Assembly: GCA_020855015.1 (NCBI GenBank)
Contig: JAHKLP010000029.1
Span: 1 to 15,902, forward strand
Source of the DNA: Methanobacterium sp.
Lineage (GTDB): Archaea; Methanobacteriota; Methanobacteria; Methanobacteriales; Methanobacteriaceae
Direction: 5' to 3'
DNA: 15,902 bases
The notes beneath the pieces were generated by a model. The model ran no database searches. It was not told where the DNA came from and was given only the letters and a program-made list of their open reading frames with translations. Positions 1 to 7,375 of this stretch are shown in pieces. Every line of letters begins with the position of its first letter. Within the stretch, counting starts at the first letter, position 1. The translations under genes were made by a program, and so were the position numbers.

Positions 1-954
1 AATATCACGGGCATAATAAGCTGAGAATATTATTCCCAGGGCACTTACCACCCAGAATGAGGCTAGTCGATCTACCATTGCTATACTCCCTCCCAATGTG
101 CTGGAAATTCCGAATAGCATGAAAAGTCCAGTAAGAGATAATTCAATAGAACCAATACCTCCGGGAAGAACAGATATTATTCCAATTATATTGGCCAGGA
201 GAAAAATGATTATAATGGCCACAAAGCTAATTTCCACATTAAATGCAATGAATACCACATAAAGACGCACACATTCAAAAATCCATGATCCTGCAGTCAG
301 AAACAGTACTATTAACAGATTCTTTAAGCTACTAAATGATCTGGTGTATTCTACTATGCTTTTCAATCCACTGGTGAATTTATGATAAAAATTTTCCACA
401 AATTCTTCAGAAATTGGTAAAAATCTCAAAATAGAGTGTATTCGGTTATAAATCCATAAACTAGTATCTTCTCTCCAATTAATAAGATATATTAATATTA
501 AAAGTACTAATGATACTAAACCTCCAAAAATAGCTATTAATCTAACTTTAGGAATTAAAAATGCGCAGGTTATTAATAAAACTGCCACTATAATGCTGTC
601 GAAGAATCTTTCGGTCAGACCTGCAGATAAACCCTCAGAAAGAGTTATTTGATTGATTTTTTTGCCGGCTACTGCACTCAAAACCTCGCCCCCTGTACGC
701 ATGGGTGTGAAATTACCAGCAAAAAGTCCAATGGTCTTTACGATAAAGTTTTTCTTGAACTCCCAGGGCTGTTTAATAATGTAACCCCATCTTAAAGAGC
801 GTATCCACACTACAAAAAGATGTATGAAAACTGCGAGGAGTATTAACCACACATTTGCAGTTTTTATAACATCCCACATTTTTTGGGGACCTATCCACAT
901 GATCAGTACTGCAAGTAGCAGGATACTAACCAGAAAAACGTAATATCGTTTCAA
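1..954 (-). CDS. UPF0104 / LPG-synthase-TM (flippase-like) integral membrane protein, 3' end outside window
   Basis: The minus strand is open from a TTG codon at 954-952 to the window edge (318 codons, no stop), so the C-terminus is missing. TTG is chosen because GGGAGG lies about 8 nt upstream and because it overlaps the stop of the upstream glycosyltransferase (TTGA). The protein is very hydrophobic with about eight membrane segments, beginning at residues 2-22. Two signatures fit the lysylphosphatidylglycerol-synthase transmembrane family (PF03706): TPMRTGGE at about 83-90 and LPGGIGSIE at about 263-271. Family length is roughly 320-340 residues, so only a short tail is probably lost. In archaea such proteins are commonly paired with or fused to GT2 enzymes (Haloferax AglD is a GT2 domain followed by such a membrane domain), so a role in lipid-linked sugar transfer is inferred. 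The substrate is unknown. Confidence 0.85.
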   Translation of the reverse strand, partial: MKRYYVFLVSILLLAVLIMWIGPQKMWDVIKTANVWLILLAVFIHLFVVWIRSLRWGYIIKQPWEFKKNFIVKTIGLFAGNFTPMRTGGEVLSAVAGKKINQITLSEGLSAGLTERFFDSIIVAVLLITCAFLIPKVRLIAIFGGLVSLVLLILIYLINWREDTSLWIYNRIHSILRFLPISEEFVENFYHKFTSGLKSIVEYTRSFSSLKNLLIVLFLTAGSWIFECVRLYVVFIAFNVEISFVAIIIIFLLANIIGIISVLPGGIGSIELSLTGLFMLFGISSTLGGSIAMVDRLASFWVVSALGIIFSAYYARDI

Positions 955-1634
955 GATTTGATCCTCCCTAGAAATTTCCCCATTAAAAGTCGTAAAATAA
1001 ATATTGTGTAATGAATAACGTGTCTGAATCGGATATATGACTTTTCATTACCATATACACATTCAATAGGCATCTCACTCACAACTAAATTATTTTTAGA
1101 AGCTTTAAAGAGAACTTCTGACTCGTAAACATAGTCATTATAGGTTATATCCACAAAAAATGGGGCTGCTTTCTTTGAAATTACCCTAAAACCACACTGG
1201 CTGTCGGTAATCTGGTAACCAGTAACATATCTTATCAGGCGTGTGGTAATTCCATTGGAAATACGGCGGGGGATGGCCATGTTTTGAGGGGTGCTGTTAA
1301 TGAATCGGGAGCCTATAATTACATCAGCATTTTTTGTTCCCTTAAGCAATAAGGGTATGCAGTGAGGGTCATGTTGTCCATCCCCATCCAAAATAACCAT
1401 CAAGTCGAAATCACCTTCAATTGCATATTGCAAACCAGTTTTTATTGCAGCTCCTTTTCCAATGTTTCTGGAATGTTTAATGATTTTTACTCCCGCATTT
1501 CCTGCTAAAGATGATGTTTGATCAGTGGATCCGTCATCAATAACTACTACTTCAGAGTATTTTTTAGCACACTTTACTACCTTTTCAATGGTATTTTCTT
1601 CGTTATATGCAGGAATAATAGTTATGACTTTCAT
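951..1634 (-). CDS. Family 2 glycosyltransferase, dolichyl-phosphate sugar synthase-like
   Basis: A 227-residue GT-A fold glycosyltransferase. The N-terminus has the Rossmann-like start with PAYNEE (8-13), the nucleotide-binding DDGSTD (33-38), the metal-binding DGDGQ (83-87, D83 and D85 as the DxD), GSR at 108-110 and DSQCGFR at 144-150. This pattern is that of dolichyl-phosphate mannose or glucose synthases, which move a sugar from GDP- or UDP-sugar to polyprenyl phosphate on the cytoplasmic face of the membrane. There is no C-terminal transmembrane pair, only a hydrophobic stretch at about 208-217. The next gene downstream is a multi-spanning UPF0104 protein overlapping by a few bases, so the two are probably translationally coupled and may together correspond to one AglD-like protein. 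Weak AGGA lies upstream of the ATG. The donor sugar cannot be deduced. Confidence 0.88.
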   Translation of the reverse strand: MKVITIIPAYNEENTIEKVVKCAKKYSEVVVIDDGSTDQTSSLAGNAGVKIIKHSRNIGKGAAIKTGLQYAIEGDFDLMVILDGDGQHDPHCIPLLLKGTKNADVIIGSRFINSTPQNMAIPRRISNGITTRLIRYVTGYQITDSQCGFRVISKKAAPFFVDITYNDYVYESEVLFKASKNNLVVSEMPIECVYGNEKSYIRFRHVIHYTIFILRLLMGKFLGRIKS

Positions 1635-1651
1635 TTATTTTCCTATAATTG

Positions 1652-1677
1652 TTATAAATCAACAGATTACTATATAG
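1652..1677. promoter_or_regulatory. Candidate divergent archaeal promoter region
   Basis: The 79 bp between the divergent GT2 and GT-C genes contain two TATA-like boxes: TTTATAA read on the minus strand (about 1659-1653) and the near-palindromic ACTATATAG at 1669-1677. The latter is spaced to give a start near 1699 for the rightward gene, which has no obvious ribosome binding site, and near 1647 for the leftward gene. Only sequence resemblance and spacing support this. Confidence 0.35.
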
Positions 1678-1713
1678 AAGGAGTATGATATTAAATTAAA
1701 TATTGTCATAAAC

Positions 1714-3195
1714 ATGAATAATGGTGTTTGGATGAACTATCCTAAGCTCTCTGAGATAAATCCAATGTACATATTGTTCACTCCTGCTATAGTGGCTTTT
1801 ATCATAGCATTGATACCCACCTTTAAGTATCATTGGCCATTAAGCTGGGATATCTATTACCATACCCATATGGCCCAACTGTATTTGGAGAGTGGTTTAA
1901 CTTTATGGGACTCTTTAACCTATGCACCATTCGGAAGGCCCATATATTATCCCCCAATTTTTCATTATCTTCTTGCAACCATTGTTACGGTATTCAAAGT
2001 AGACGTTTTCCTGAGTTCCAAATATTTGCAGCCAATATTATCGTTTTTCCTGGTTTTATCATTCACTTATGTTGGTAAAAAGCTTTACAACTGGCGAGTG
2101 GGAGTAATGGCTGGATTTCTCCTTTTTTTCACAGTGTTATTCCACCGGTCAATGCTACCCCTACCTGAAACATTGGCCTTAATACTTCTACCTTTAGCAT
2201 TGTATTTTTACTTCCATGCTAGGGAAGAAAAAAACTGGAAATATGCTTTTATAGCTGGTCTGATTGGTGGGTTGATATCTTTAACCCATAGTTTGACTGC
2301 GTTAATGATGGTGGGAGTGGTAATCTCTTTTACACTAACCTTAAAATTAAGGGGGGAGAAAATAGGTCAAAGATGTTTGGGGATCTTTTTAGGAATTACC
2401 TTACTGTTGTGTTCTATTTGGTTGCTTCCTTTATGGCTTCAGCACGGATATGTTTTTCACAATCCTCAGTCGGTTTTTCAGAGCCCCCATGACTATTTTA
2501 TAATAATAATAGGTACTTTCGGAGTGCCTATCATTATTTTTGTCAGTATATGGATGATCAATACCATAAAAAATGGTTTTAAAGGAGATTATTTAAAAAA
2601 GATGTCTAAAAGGGAAATTCTAATCCTATCTTGGTTTTTATTCATATTAATATTGAGCAACGCCTATTTAATTGGTATTTCAATTTTAGCTGATAGGATT
2701 TTGAATTTTGCCGTATTTCCGGCTGTTATTCTAGCTGCACTTGGATTGGAATATCTGAGATCCATTTCCATCAAAAAAAGAACCATTTACCCCAAATTAA
2801 CTACCTATTTGGCTCTTTTAATAATCTTTGCAGCTGTTCTTTCTGCTTTATTTTGTGCCGTGTCAATAAAACCAATGGTGAATGATTCTCAATTAGATTT
2901 AGCTCAATGGTTTCATGAGAACGGAGATAAAAAAAGAGTAGTAATGTCGCTTTCTGAAGGTATTGACCCGGTAATTGTTTCTGTTTCAAGGCAGCCTGTT
3001 TCAACTGGGGGCTACCATCCGGGTATGGTTAAGGTTTTAAATCGTGAAATGTATTACACTGGAAATTATACCAAGGAAGATTTAATAAGGGATAATATAG
3101 GATACTTGGTAGAATCATCTCCTATGGTTCATCTTGATTATTTTAAACTGGTTTATCAGAACAAAGATTATAAAGTTTGGAGAGTAGATATCTAA
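1714..3195 (+). CDS. Multi-spanning membrane glycosyltransferase, GT-C-like
   Basis: A 493-residue integral membrane protein with roughly ten hydrophobic segments (for example about 18-37, 105-121, 128-145, 150-168, 178-205, 221-241, 261-281, 302-325, 330-346 and 363-385) and a C-terminal non-membrane part from about 390. The first outer loop carries WDIYYHTH (45-52, D46 acidic), which resembles the first acidic motif of GT-C enzymes such as STT3/AglB. PLPE (149-152) and ADRILNF (326-332) are further GT-C-like loop features. The tail ending in NKDYKVWRV resembles the C-terminal strand often seen in archaeal GT-C proteins. The WWDYG motif of a true oligosaccharyltransferase is not seen, so it probably adds a sugar from a polyprenyl-phosphate donor to an exported glycan. 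An in-frame ATG at 1732 is an alternative start; neither has a clear ribosome binding site. It is divergent from the GT2 pair. Confidence 0.7.
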   Translation: MNNGVWMNYPKLSEINPMYILFTPAIVAFIIALIPTFKYHWPLSWDIYYHTHMAQLYLESGLTLWDSLTYAPFGRPIYYPPIFHYLLATIVTVFKVDVFLSSKYLQPILSFFLVLSFTYVGKKLYNWRVGVMAGFLLFFTVLFHRSMLPLPETLALILLPLALYFYFHAREEKNWKYAFIAGLIGGLISLTHSLTALMMVGVVISFTLTLKLRGEKIGQRCLGIFLGITLLLCSIWLLPLWLQHGYVFHNPQSVFQSPHDYFIIIIGTFGVPIIIFVSIWMINTIKNGFKGDYLKKMSKREILILSWFLFILILSNAYLIGISILADRILNFAVFPAVILAALGLEYLRSISIKKRTIYPKLTTYLALLIIFAAVLSALFCAVSIKPMVNDSQLDLAQWFHENGDKKRVVMSLSEGIDPVIVSVSRQPVSTGGYHPGMVKVLNREMYYTGNYTKEDLIRDNIGYLVESSPMVHLDYFKLVYQNKDYKVWRVDI

Positions 3196-3262
3196 AGCAG
3201 ATTGTGAAATTAATAGCCATAACAATAAAAAAAATATTTACAGTTATTGGGAAGTGCTTTTT

Positions 3263-4612
3263 ATGAAGAAATTATTCGGAACATTCGGGGTTCGGAGAAT
3301 CGCCAACAAAGAATTAACACCAGAATTCGCATCAAAATTAGCCTCAGCTTACGGAACACTTGTCAAGGGGAGGGTAGCAGTAGGTGGGGATCCCAGGACA
3401 TCCACTACTCTCATAAAACACGCTGTTATAGCAGGACTACTTTCATCAGGATGTAAAGTAATTGATCTGGGAATCTTACCCACTCCAGCAGTACAATACG
3501 CAGTAAGAAATTACTATGATGGTGGTGTGATAATCACCGCCTCCCATAACCCTCCACAGTATAATGGCATCAAATTTGTTGACGAAGACGGAATCGGAAT
3601 CCCTGAAGAAATGGAACTGGAAATTGAGGGTATGTTTTTCAACGAAAACCCTTCAAGGGTTTCCTATGATGAAATAGGGGAAGTAACCAGTAATGAGGGC
3701 TTAATTGACGAATACATTGATGAAGTATTAAGACGTGTGGATCACAATGCCATCAAAAATGCCAAAATCAAGGTTATCGTCGATTGTGGTAGTGGAGCAG
3801 CCTGTTTCACTACACCTTACCTTCTTCGCAAACTGGGATGCGAAGTCACCACATTAAACTGTCAACCAGACGGATTTTTCCCGGGAAGAAACCCAGAACC
3901 AACAGAAGACAACCTCCAAGAGCTGATAAAAACTGTTAAAGCAACTGGGGCCCATCTGGGTATTGCCCATGACGGTGATGCAGATCGGACTATCTGCATA
4001 GATGAGAAAGGAAGCTTTGTAATGGGGGATAAAACCTTTGCATTGGTGGAGAAGCAATTACTCCAGGAGAACCAGGGTGGACTAATTGTTACTACAGTGG
4101 CCACATCATCAGCCATTTATGATATTGCTGAAGAATTTGGTGGAACTGTAACCGCAACCAGGGTGGGAGACCTTCTGGTAGCCAGAGAACTGAAAGAAAG
4201 CGATGGTTTATTTGGGGGAGAAGAAAATGGTGGGCTAATATTCCCTGATTTTGTTTATGGCCGAGATGCTGCCCTTTCAACAGCTAAAATTGTGGAAATT
4301 ATGGCCTTAACATCTAAACCTCTTTCTCAGCTGGTGGCAGAACTCCCAGCCTACCAATCAGTGAAGATGAAAGCAGAATGTCCTGATGATCGTAAACAGG
4401 AGATCATGGATAAAATCGCGGCAGACACTCAGGAATATGAAGTGGACACCACAGATGGGGTTAAAATTTTCCGAGATGAAGGATGGCTCATTATACGTCC
4501 TTCAGGCACAGAGCCCATCTTTCGATGTTTTGCAGAGTCCAAAAATGTGGATGATGCCAGAAAAATGGCAGAATGGGGCATATCTTTGGTTAATAAACAT
4601 TTAGAAAATTAG
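3263..4612 (+). CDS. glmM: Phosphoglucosamine mutase (alpha-D-phosphohexomutase family)
   Basis: Converts glucosamine-6-phosphate to glucosamine-1-phosphate on the way to UDP-GlcNAc, in the cytoplasm. The ATG at 3263 is preferred over the GTG at 3254 because GGAAGTG just upstream acts as ribosome binding site and contains that GTG; the protein is then 449 residues, normal for archaeal GlmM. Conserved elements are all present: the phosphoserine loop TASHNP (92-97, Ser94), the magnesium loop DGDADR (237-242), the sugar-binding GEENGG (319-324) and the phosphate-binding RPSGTEP (412-418). Archaeal members can also act as phosphomannomutases, so substrate preference is not certain. It follows a membrane glycosyltransferase and fits the glycan theme of this region. 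A hairpin terminator lies 27 nt after the stop. Confidence 0.92.
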   Translation: MKKLFGTFGVRRIANKELTPEFASKLASAYGTLVKGRVAVGGDPRTSTTLIKHAVIAGLLSSGCKVIDLGILPTPAVQYAVRNYYDGGVIITASHNPPQYNGIKFVDEDGIGIPEEMELEIEGMFFNENPSRVSYDEIGEVTSNEGLIDEYIDEVLRRVDHNAIKNAKIKVIVDCGSGAACFTTPYLLRKLGCEVTTLNCQPDGFFPGRNPEPTEDNLQELIKTVKATGAHLGIAHDGDADRTICIDEKGSFVMGDKTFALVEKQLLQENQGGLIVTTVATSSAIYDIAEEFGGTVTATRVGDLLVARELKESDGLFGGEENGGLIFPDFVYGRDAALSTAKIVEIMALTSKPLSQLVAELPAYQSVKMKAECPDDRKQEIMDKIAADTQEYEVDTTDGVKIFRDEGWLIIRPSGTEPIFRCFAESKNVDDARKMAEWGISLVNKHLEN

Positions 4613-4638
4613 TAATTATTAAAGTAGGGATATGATTA

Positions 4639-4675
4639 GAAAGAATAAAGGTTTAAGGTTATTCTTTCCTTTTTT
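4639..4675 (+). terminator. Hairpin plus T-run terminator of glmM
   Basis: A perfect 10-bp inverted repeat (GAAAGAATAA at 4639-4648 and TTATTCTTTC at 4659-4668) encloses a 10-nt loop and is followed within two bases by six T (4670-4675). It sits 27 nt after the glmM stop and reads as a rho-independent-style terminator on the plus strand. Its right arm and T-run overlap the last codons of the converging zinc-ribbon gene. Confidence 0.65.
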
Positions 4676-4877
4676 GTCCAGGGTCGTCAAAGTAAAATCC
4701 ATAAAATTCAGCACAATATGCACAAAGAGGAAATTTCTCGTAACGGTAGCGGCTACCATCTTCTTTGTTCATATCAAATTTTTTGCCACAAGTGTAGCAA
4801 GTTTCAATTTTTTCATTTTCCTTTGATTTTTTGGATTTTTCATTTGTTTTGTTATCTTTAGCACTGTTATTTTCTAT
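4659..4877 (-). CDS. Small zinc-ribbon protein, non-canonical (AUA) start proposed
   Basis: The minus strand encodes a short protein ending in a stop at 4661-4659. It has a lysine/glutamate/asparagine-rich N-terminal half and a C-terminal single zinc ribbon: CYTC, about 22 residues, then CAYC, followed by an aromatic stretch (EFYGFYFDD). Four cysteines in two CxxC pairs indicate one zinc site. The reading frame is open from a TAA at 4919-4917 down to the stop, but contains no ATG, GTG or TTG ahead of the first CxxC. A strong ribosome binding site, AGGTGGTG (4890-4883), is placed five bases before an ATA codon (4877-4875), as the usual GGTGATTAAAATG context is in this genome (compare 7366-7378). 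The start is therefore most likely ATA, either a true AUA start or a mutated or misread ATG, giving about 72 residues. Function unknown; a nucleic-acid or protein-binding role is only a guess from the fold. Confidence 0.6.
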   Translation of the reverse strand: MENNSAKDNKTNEKSKKSKENEKIETCYTCGKKFDMNKEDGSRYRYEKFPLCAYCAEFYGFYFDDPGQKRKE

Positions 4878-5021
4878 TTTAACACCACCTGTTGCGTTAA
4901 TCTGGTAATTATTTATTTATTGTTTAGTTTTAATCTCTAACATATCCTCAACTATTTTGATGATTTTTAGATTTTCGTATAATATTCATTTTCTTTTTAT
5001 ATTTATCATGTAAATCTAGCG

Positions 5022-5033
5022 AAAAATAAATTA
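5022..5033 (+). promoter_or_regulatory. Candidate TATA box of afpA (leaderless transcript likely)
   Basis: An A/T-rich box, AAAAATAAATTA, is centred about 26 bp before the afpA ATG at 5053, and no ribosome binding site is visible next to that ATG. This spacing fits a transcript that begins at or near the start codon. Support is resemblance and spacing only. Confidence 0.35.
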
Positions 5034-5052
5034 TGGAATTATTATAATAAAT

Positions 5053-5625
5053 ATGATCATGAAGAAAAAAAGAAAAGTTGCTTGGGGGATTACTGGGAGC
5101 GGTGAGAAACTGGTTGAAACAGTGGAGATCATGCAACAGATGAGGGATGAGTATCGTAAACAATTTGACATCCGAGTGTTTATATCAAGAGCTGGAGACC
5201 AGGTTTTAAAGTACTATAACCTCTCCACCACTCTCGAAACTAAATTCGATAAGACTTGGACTGAAATAAATTCAAATGCCCCTTTCCTAGCAGGTCAGAT
5301 CCAAATGGGAAGATACGGATTTCTGTTGATTGCTCCGGCAACATCCAATACCGTGGCTAAAATATCTCTGCGCATTGCAGATACTCTACTGTCCAATGCA
5401 GCGATCATGGGTCAGAAGACTAGAACTCCACTATATATAATGCCCACTGACTTTAGAGAGGGCATAGTTACCACTAAACTCCCTAATGGAAAATATCTGG
5501 AGTTAAATATCACCAAAGAGGATGCCGAACATGTGGAAAAAATATCTGCAATGGAAAGCACTACCGCATTTGAATCTCCTGATGATATCCCTGCTATATT
5601 TGAGAAACACGCTAATAATTATTAA
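5053..5625 (+). CDS. afpA: Archaeoflavoprotein AfpA family (FMN flavoprotein)
   Basis: A 190-residue protein of the flavoprotein (PF02441) superfamily. Near the N-terminus it has WGITGSGEK (11-19), the start of the flavin-binding Rossmann-like fold; FISRAGDQV (43-51); NSNAPFLAGQIQ (73-84); and the FMN-phosphate segment APATSNTVAK (94-103) followed by ADTLLSNAA (109-117). The combination of NSxFLAGQ-like and PATSNTVAK motifs matches AfpA of Archaeoglobus, a flavin electron carrier thought to accept electrons from ferredoxin. The related dihydromethanopterin reductase DmrX is an alternative family member to exclude. A second in-frame ATG occurs at 5059. The gene stands alone, converging on the minus-strand gene with stop codons overlapping by a few bases. 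Physiological partner is not shown by the neighbourhood. Confidence 0.8.
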   Translation: MIMKKKRKVAWGITGSGEKLVETVEIMQQMRDEYRKQFDIRVFISRAGDQVLKYYNLSTTLETKFDKTWTEINSNAPFLAGQIQMGRYGFLLIAPATSNTVAKISLRIADTLLSNAAIMGQKTRTPLYIMPTDFREGIVTTKLPNGKYLELNITKEDAEHVEKISAMESTTAFESPDDIPAIFEKHANNY

Positions 5626-5945
5626 ATAAGTTCTCTTCTCAGTTGTAGTGTAACGCTGAAATTTTTAACAGGTAAACCATCGTCTGTATCATCTTTGATG
5701 GGTGATATTCCTCTGAAATAATGTTCAACTGGGCCTGTATTGTCTATGTCAATGGGCACAGTTTCCATATCATCTAAACCATCAAAAAAGTGATATATTT
5801 CCATTATTTTCTCTTCAGGGCCTTTGAATTTAACAACCATCGCCCTGTCCCTTCTATTCTGGAGAGATATGAATTTATCATCCACATCTAATGATTTGTC
5901 TTTTCTTCTACTGCCACTGACACGGTGGAAAACGATATTTGACAC
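5622..5945 (-). CDS. Conserved-looking hypothetical protein, 107 residues
   Basis: I do not recognise this protein. It starts at GTG (5945-5943) with GGGGGT about seven bases upstream. The product is soluble, without signal peptide or membrane segment. The N-terminal third is basic (SGSRRKDKS, then QNRRDRAMVVKF), while the C-terminal part is acidic (DGLDDMETVPIDIDN, DDTDDGLP). Alternating hydrophobic residues in RAMVVKFKG and KNFSVTLQLRREL suggest beta strands in a small alpha/beta domain. It lies 32 nt downstream of the adenosine-specific kinase gene on the same strand, so co-transcription is likely. Its stop overlaps that of convergent afpA. A good ribosome binding site and clean spacing argue that it is real. 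Confidence 0.75.
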   Translation of the reverse strand: MSNIVFHRVSGSRRKDKSLDVDDKFISLQNRRDRAMVVKFKGPEEKIMEIYHFFDGLDDMETVPIDIDNTGPVEHYFRGISPIKDDTDDGLPVKNFSVTLQLRRELI

Positions 5946-5977
5946 GTTGTGTACCCCCTTATATTATTCCTATTTTT

Positions 5978-6466
5978 TTATAATTTGTAACCTATGTCTC
6001 GCAGGAATTTTTTTCTCCAAACCACATCATCCTTTGTTTCTAAAGCATTGGGTTTTGAACCATCAATAACTCCGATTATCCCTCTACCTTGTTCAGATTC
6101 CACAATTAAAACCTGTACTGGGTTGGCAGTTGCGCAGAATAGATTCACTACTTCAGGAACGCTCTTGATTCGTTGAGTTAGGTTGATGGGAAAGGCATTT
6201 CGCAGAAAAATCAGAAAACTATGACCACAACCCATTTCCAGCATCTTGGTACTGGCTAATTTTTCCAGATCCTCACTGTTCCCTGATGTTCTCACTAAAC
6301 AATCTCCTGAAGCCTCTCCAAAGGCAAGACCAAACTCTGCCTGAGGTATGGTATTAACTATGGCTTCATGAAGGTCTTCAACAGTTTTTATAAAGTGACT
6401 CTGGCCCAGGATAAGATTACAATCTTTAGGTGCTTCCAATTTAACAATTTTGATGTCAAGTTCCAT
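5978..6466 (-). CDS. Adenosine-specific kinase family protein (PF04008)
   Basis: A 162-residue single-domain protein of the archaeal/bacterial family named from its Pyrobaculum member, which binds adenosine. Family hallmarks are all visible: NLILGQSHFIKT (17-28), FGLAFGEASGDCLVR (45-59), GCGHSFLIFLRNAFPIN (79-95), CATANP (111-116) and the glycine-rich EQGRGIIGVIDG (125-136), ending in LRDIGYKL. Length is the usual one for the family. It begins at ATG 6466-6464 behind AGGGGAT. The next gene on this strand begins 32 nt downstream. Kinase activity is a family label with limited experimental support, so the cellular role should be treated as unproven. Confidence 0.88.
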   Translation of the reverse strand: MELDIKIVKLEAPKDCNLILGQSHFIKTVEDLHEAIVNTIPQAEFGLAFGEASGDCLVRTSGNSEDLEKLASTKMLEMGCGHSFLIFLRNAFPINLTQRIKSVPEVVNLFCATANPVQVLIVESEQGRGIIGVIDGSKPNALETKDDVVWRKKFLRDIGYKL

Positions 6467-6548
6467 GATGATCCCCTACTTATAAATTGGTAGTTGCTCA
6501 GTTTAACTGTTTTTGAGTTGGGTAATGGGGAGTGATTTTTCAATTGGT

Positions 6549-6607
6549 AATTTATTTATACTAGCAGAATAAATTGTCATTAACAATCATTATAAAATAT
6601 TTATATA
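6549..6607. promoter_or_regulatory. TATA-like boxes in the divergent 6467-6746 spacer
   Basis: The 280-bp spacer between the adenosine-kinase-family gene and the HTH-cupin gene is AT-rich. Read leftward, GTATAAATAAATT (about 6561-6549) would give a start near 6525 and a leader of about 60 nt. Read rightward, a consensus TTTATATA box lies at 6600-6607, which would give the regulator gene a long leader of about 120 nt. A TTTATAAG box (6486-6479, minus) is also present but too close to the ATG. None is proven. Confidence 0.3.
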
Positions 6608-6643
6608 ATTCTCACATAATCATTAAATAAATTGGAGCTCAAT

Positions 6644-6668
6644 TAGATTATTATATTCCATAAATCTA
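6644..6668. repeat. Imperfect palindrome upstream of the HTH-cupin gene
   Basis: TAGATT (6644-6649) and AATCTA (6663-6668) form a 6-bp inverted repeat with a 13-nt spacer, just upstream of the TATA-like box at 6674. An upstream operator is possible, but such repeats are frequent in AT-rich DNA. Confidence 0.25.
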
Positions 6669-6673
6669 TTGTT

Positions 6674-6681
6674 TTTATAAA
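6674..6681 (+). promoter_or_regulatory. Candidate TATA box of the HTH-cupin gene
   Basis: TTTATAAA at 6674-6681 would place the transcript start near 6704, giving a leader of about 40 nt that keeps the GAGGT ribosome binding site at 6735-6739. It is the best-placed box for this gene. Confidence 0.4.
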
Positions 6682-6684
6682 CCA

Positions 6685-6698
6685 TGGCTATCCAGCCA
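6685..6698. promoter_or_regulatory. Candidate operator: TGGCT-N4-AGCCA inverted repeat
   Basis: A perfect 5-bp inverted repeat (6685-6689 and 6694-6698) with spacer ATCC lies between the TATA-like box and the predicted transcript start of the HTH-cupin gene. It is GC-rich in otherwise AT-rich surroundings. Position fits a repressor site, possibly autoregulatory; binding is inferred only. Confidence 0.3.
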
Positions 6699-6746
6699 AG
6701 GAGCCTAATATAAAGACTAAACCGCATTTAATGTGAGGTTTTTGTT

Positions 6747-7301
<555 letters not shown>

Positions 7302-7375
7302 AAACTTAATGATTTAATCTAAGCATAAATGGATTAATCAGGATTCAAACGAGGATCATAATATCGGTGATTAAA

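Noticed and set aside
3254..3262. GTG start for glmM
   Set aside because: The GTG is part of the ribosome binding site of the ATG at 3263, and GlmM proteins begin just before the GTFGVRR motif.
4632..4826. 64-codon plus-strand open frame after glmM
   Set aside because: It runs through the terminator hairpin and is antisense to the zinc-ribbon gene, whose paired CxxC motifs are far better evidence of coding.
4800..4850. Out-of-frame ATG inside the zinc-ribbon gene preceded by AAAGGA (minus strand)
   Set aside because: It opens only a short frame that stops after about 14 codons and does not include the cysteine pairs in frame.
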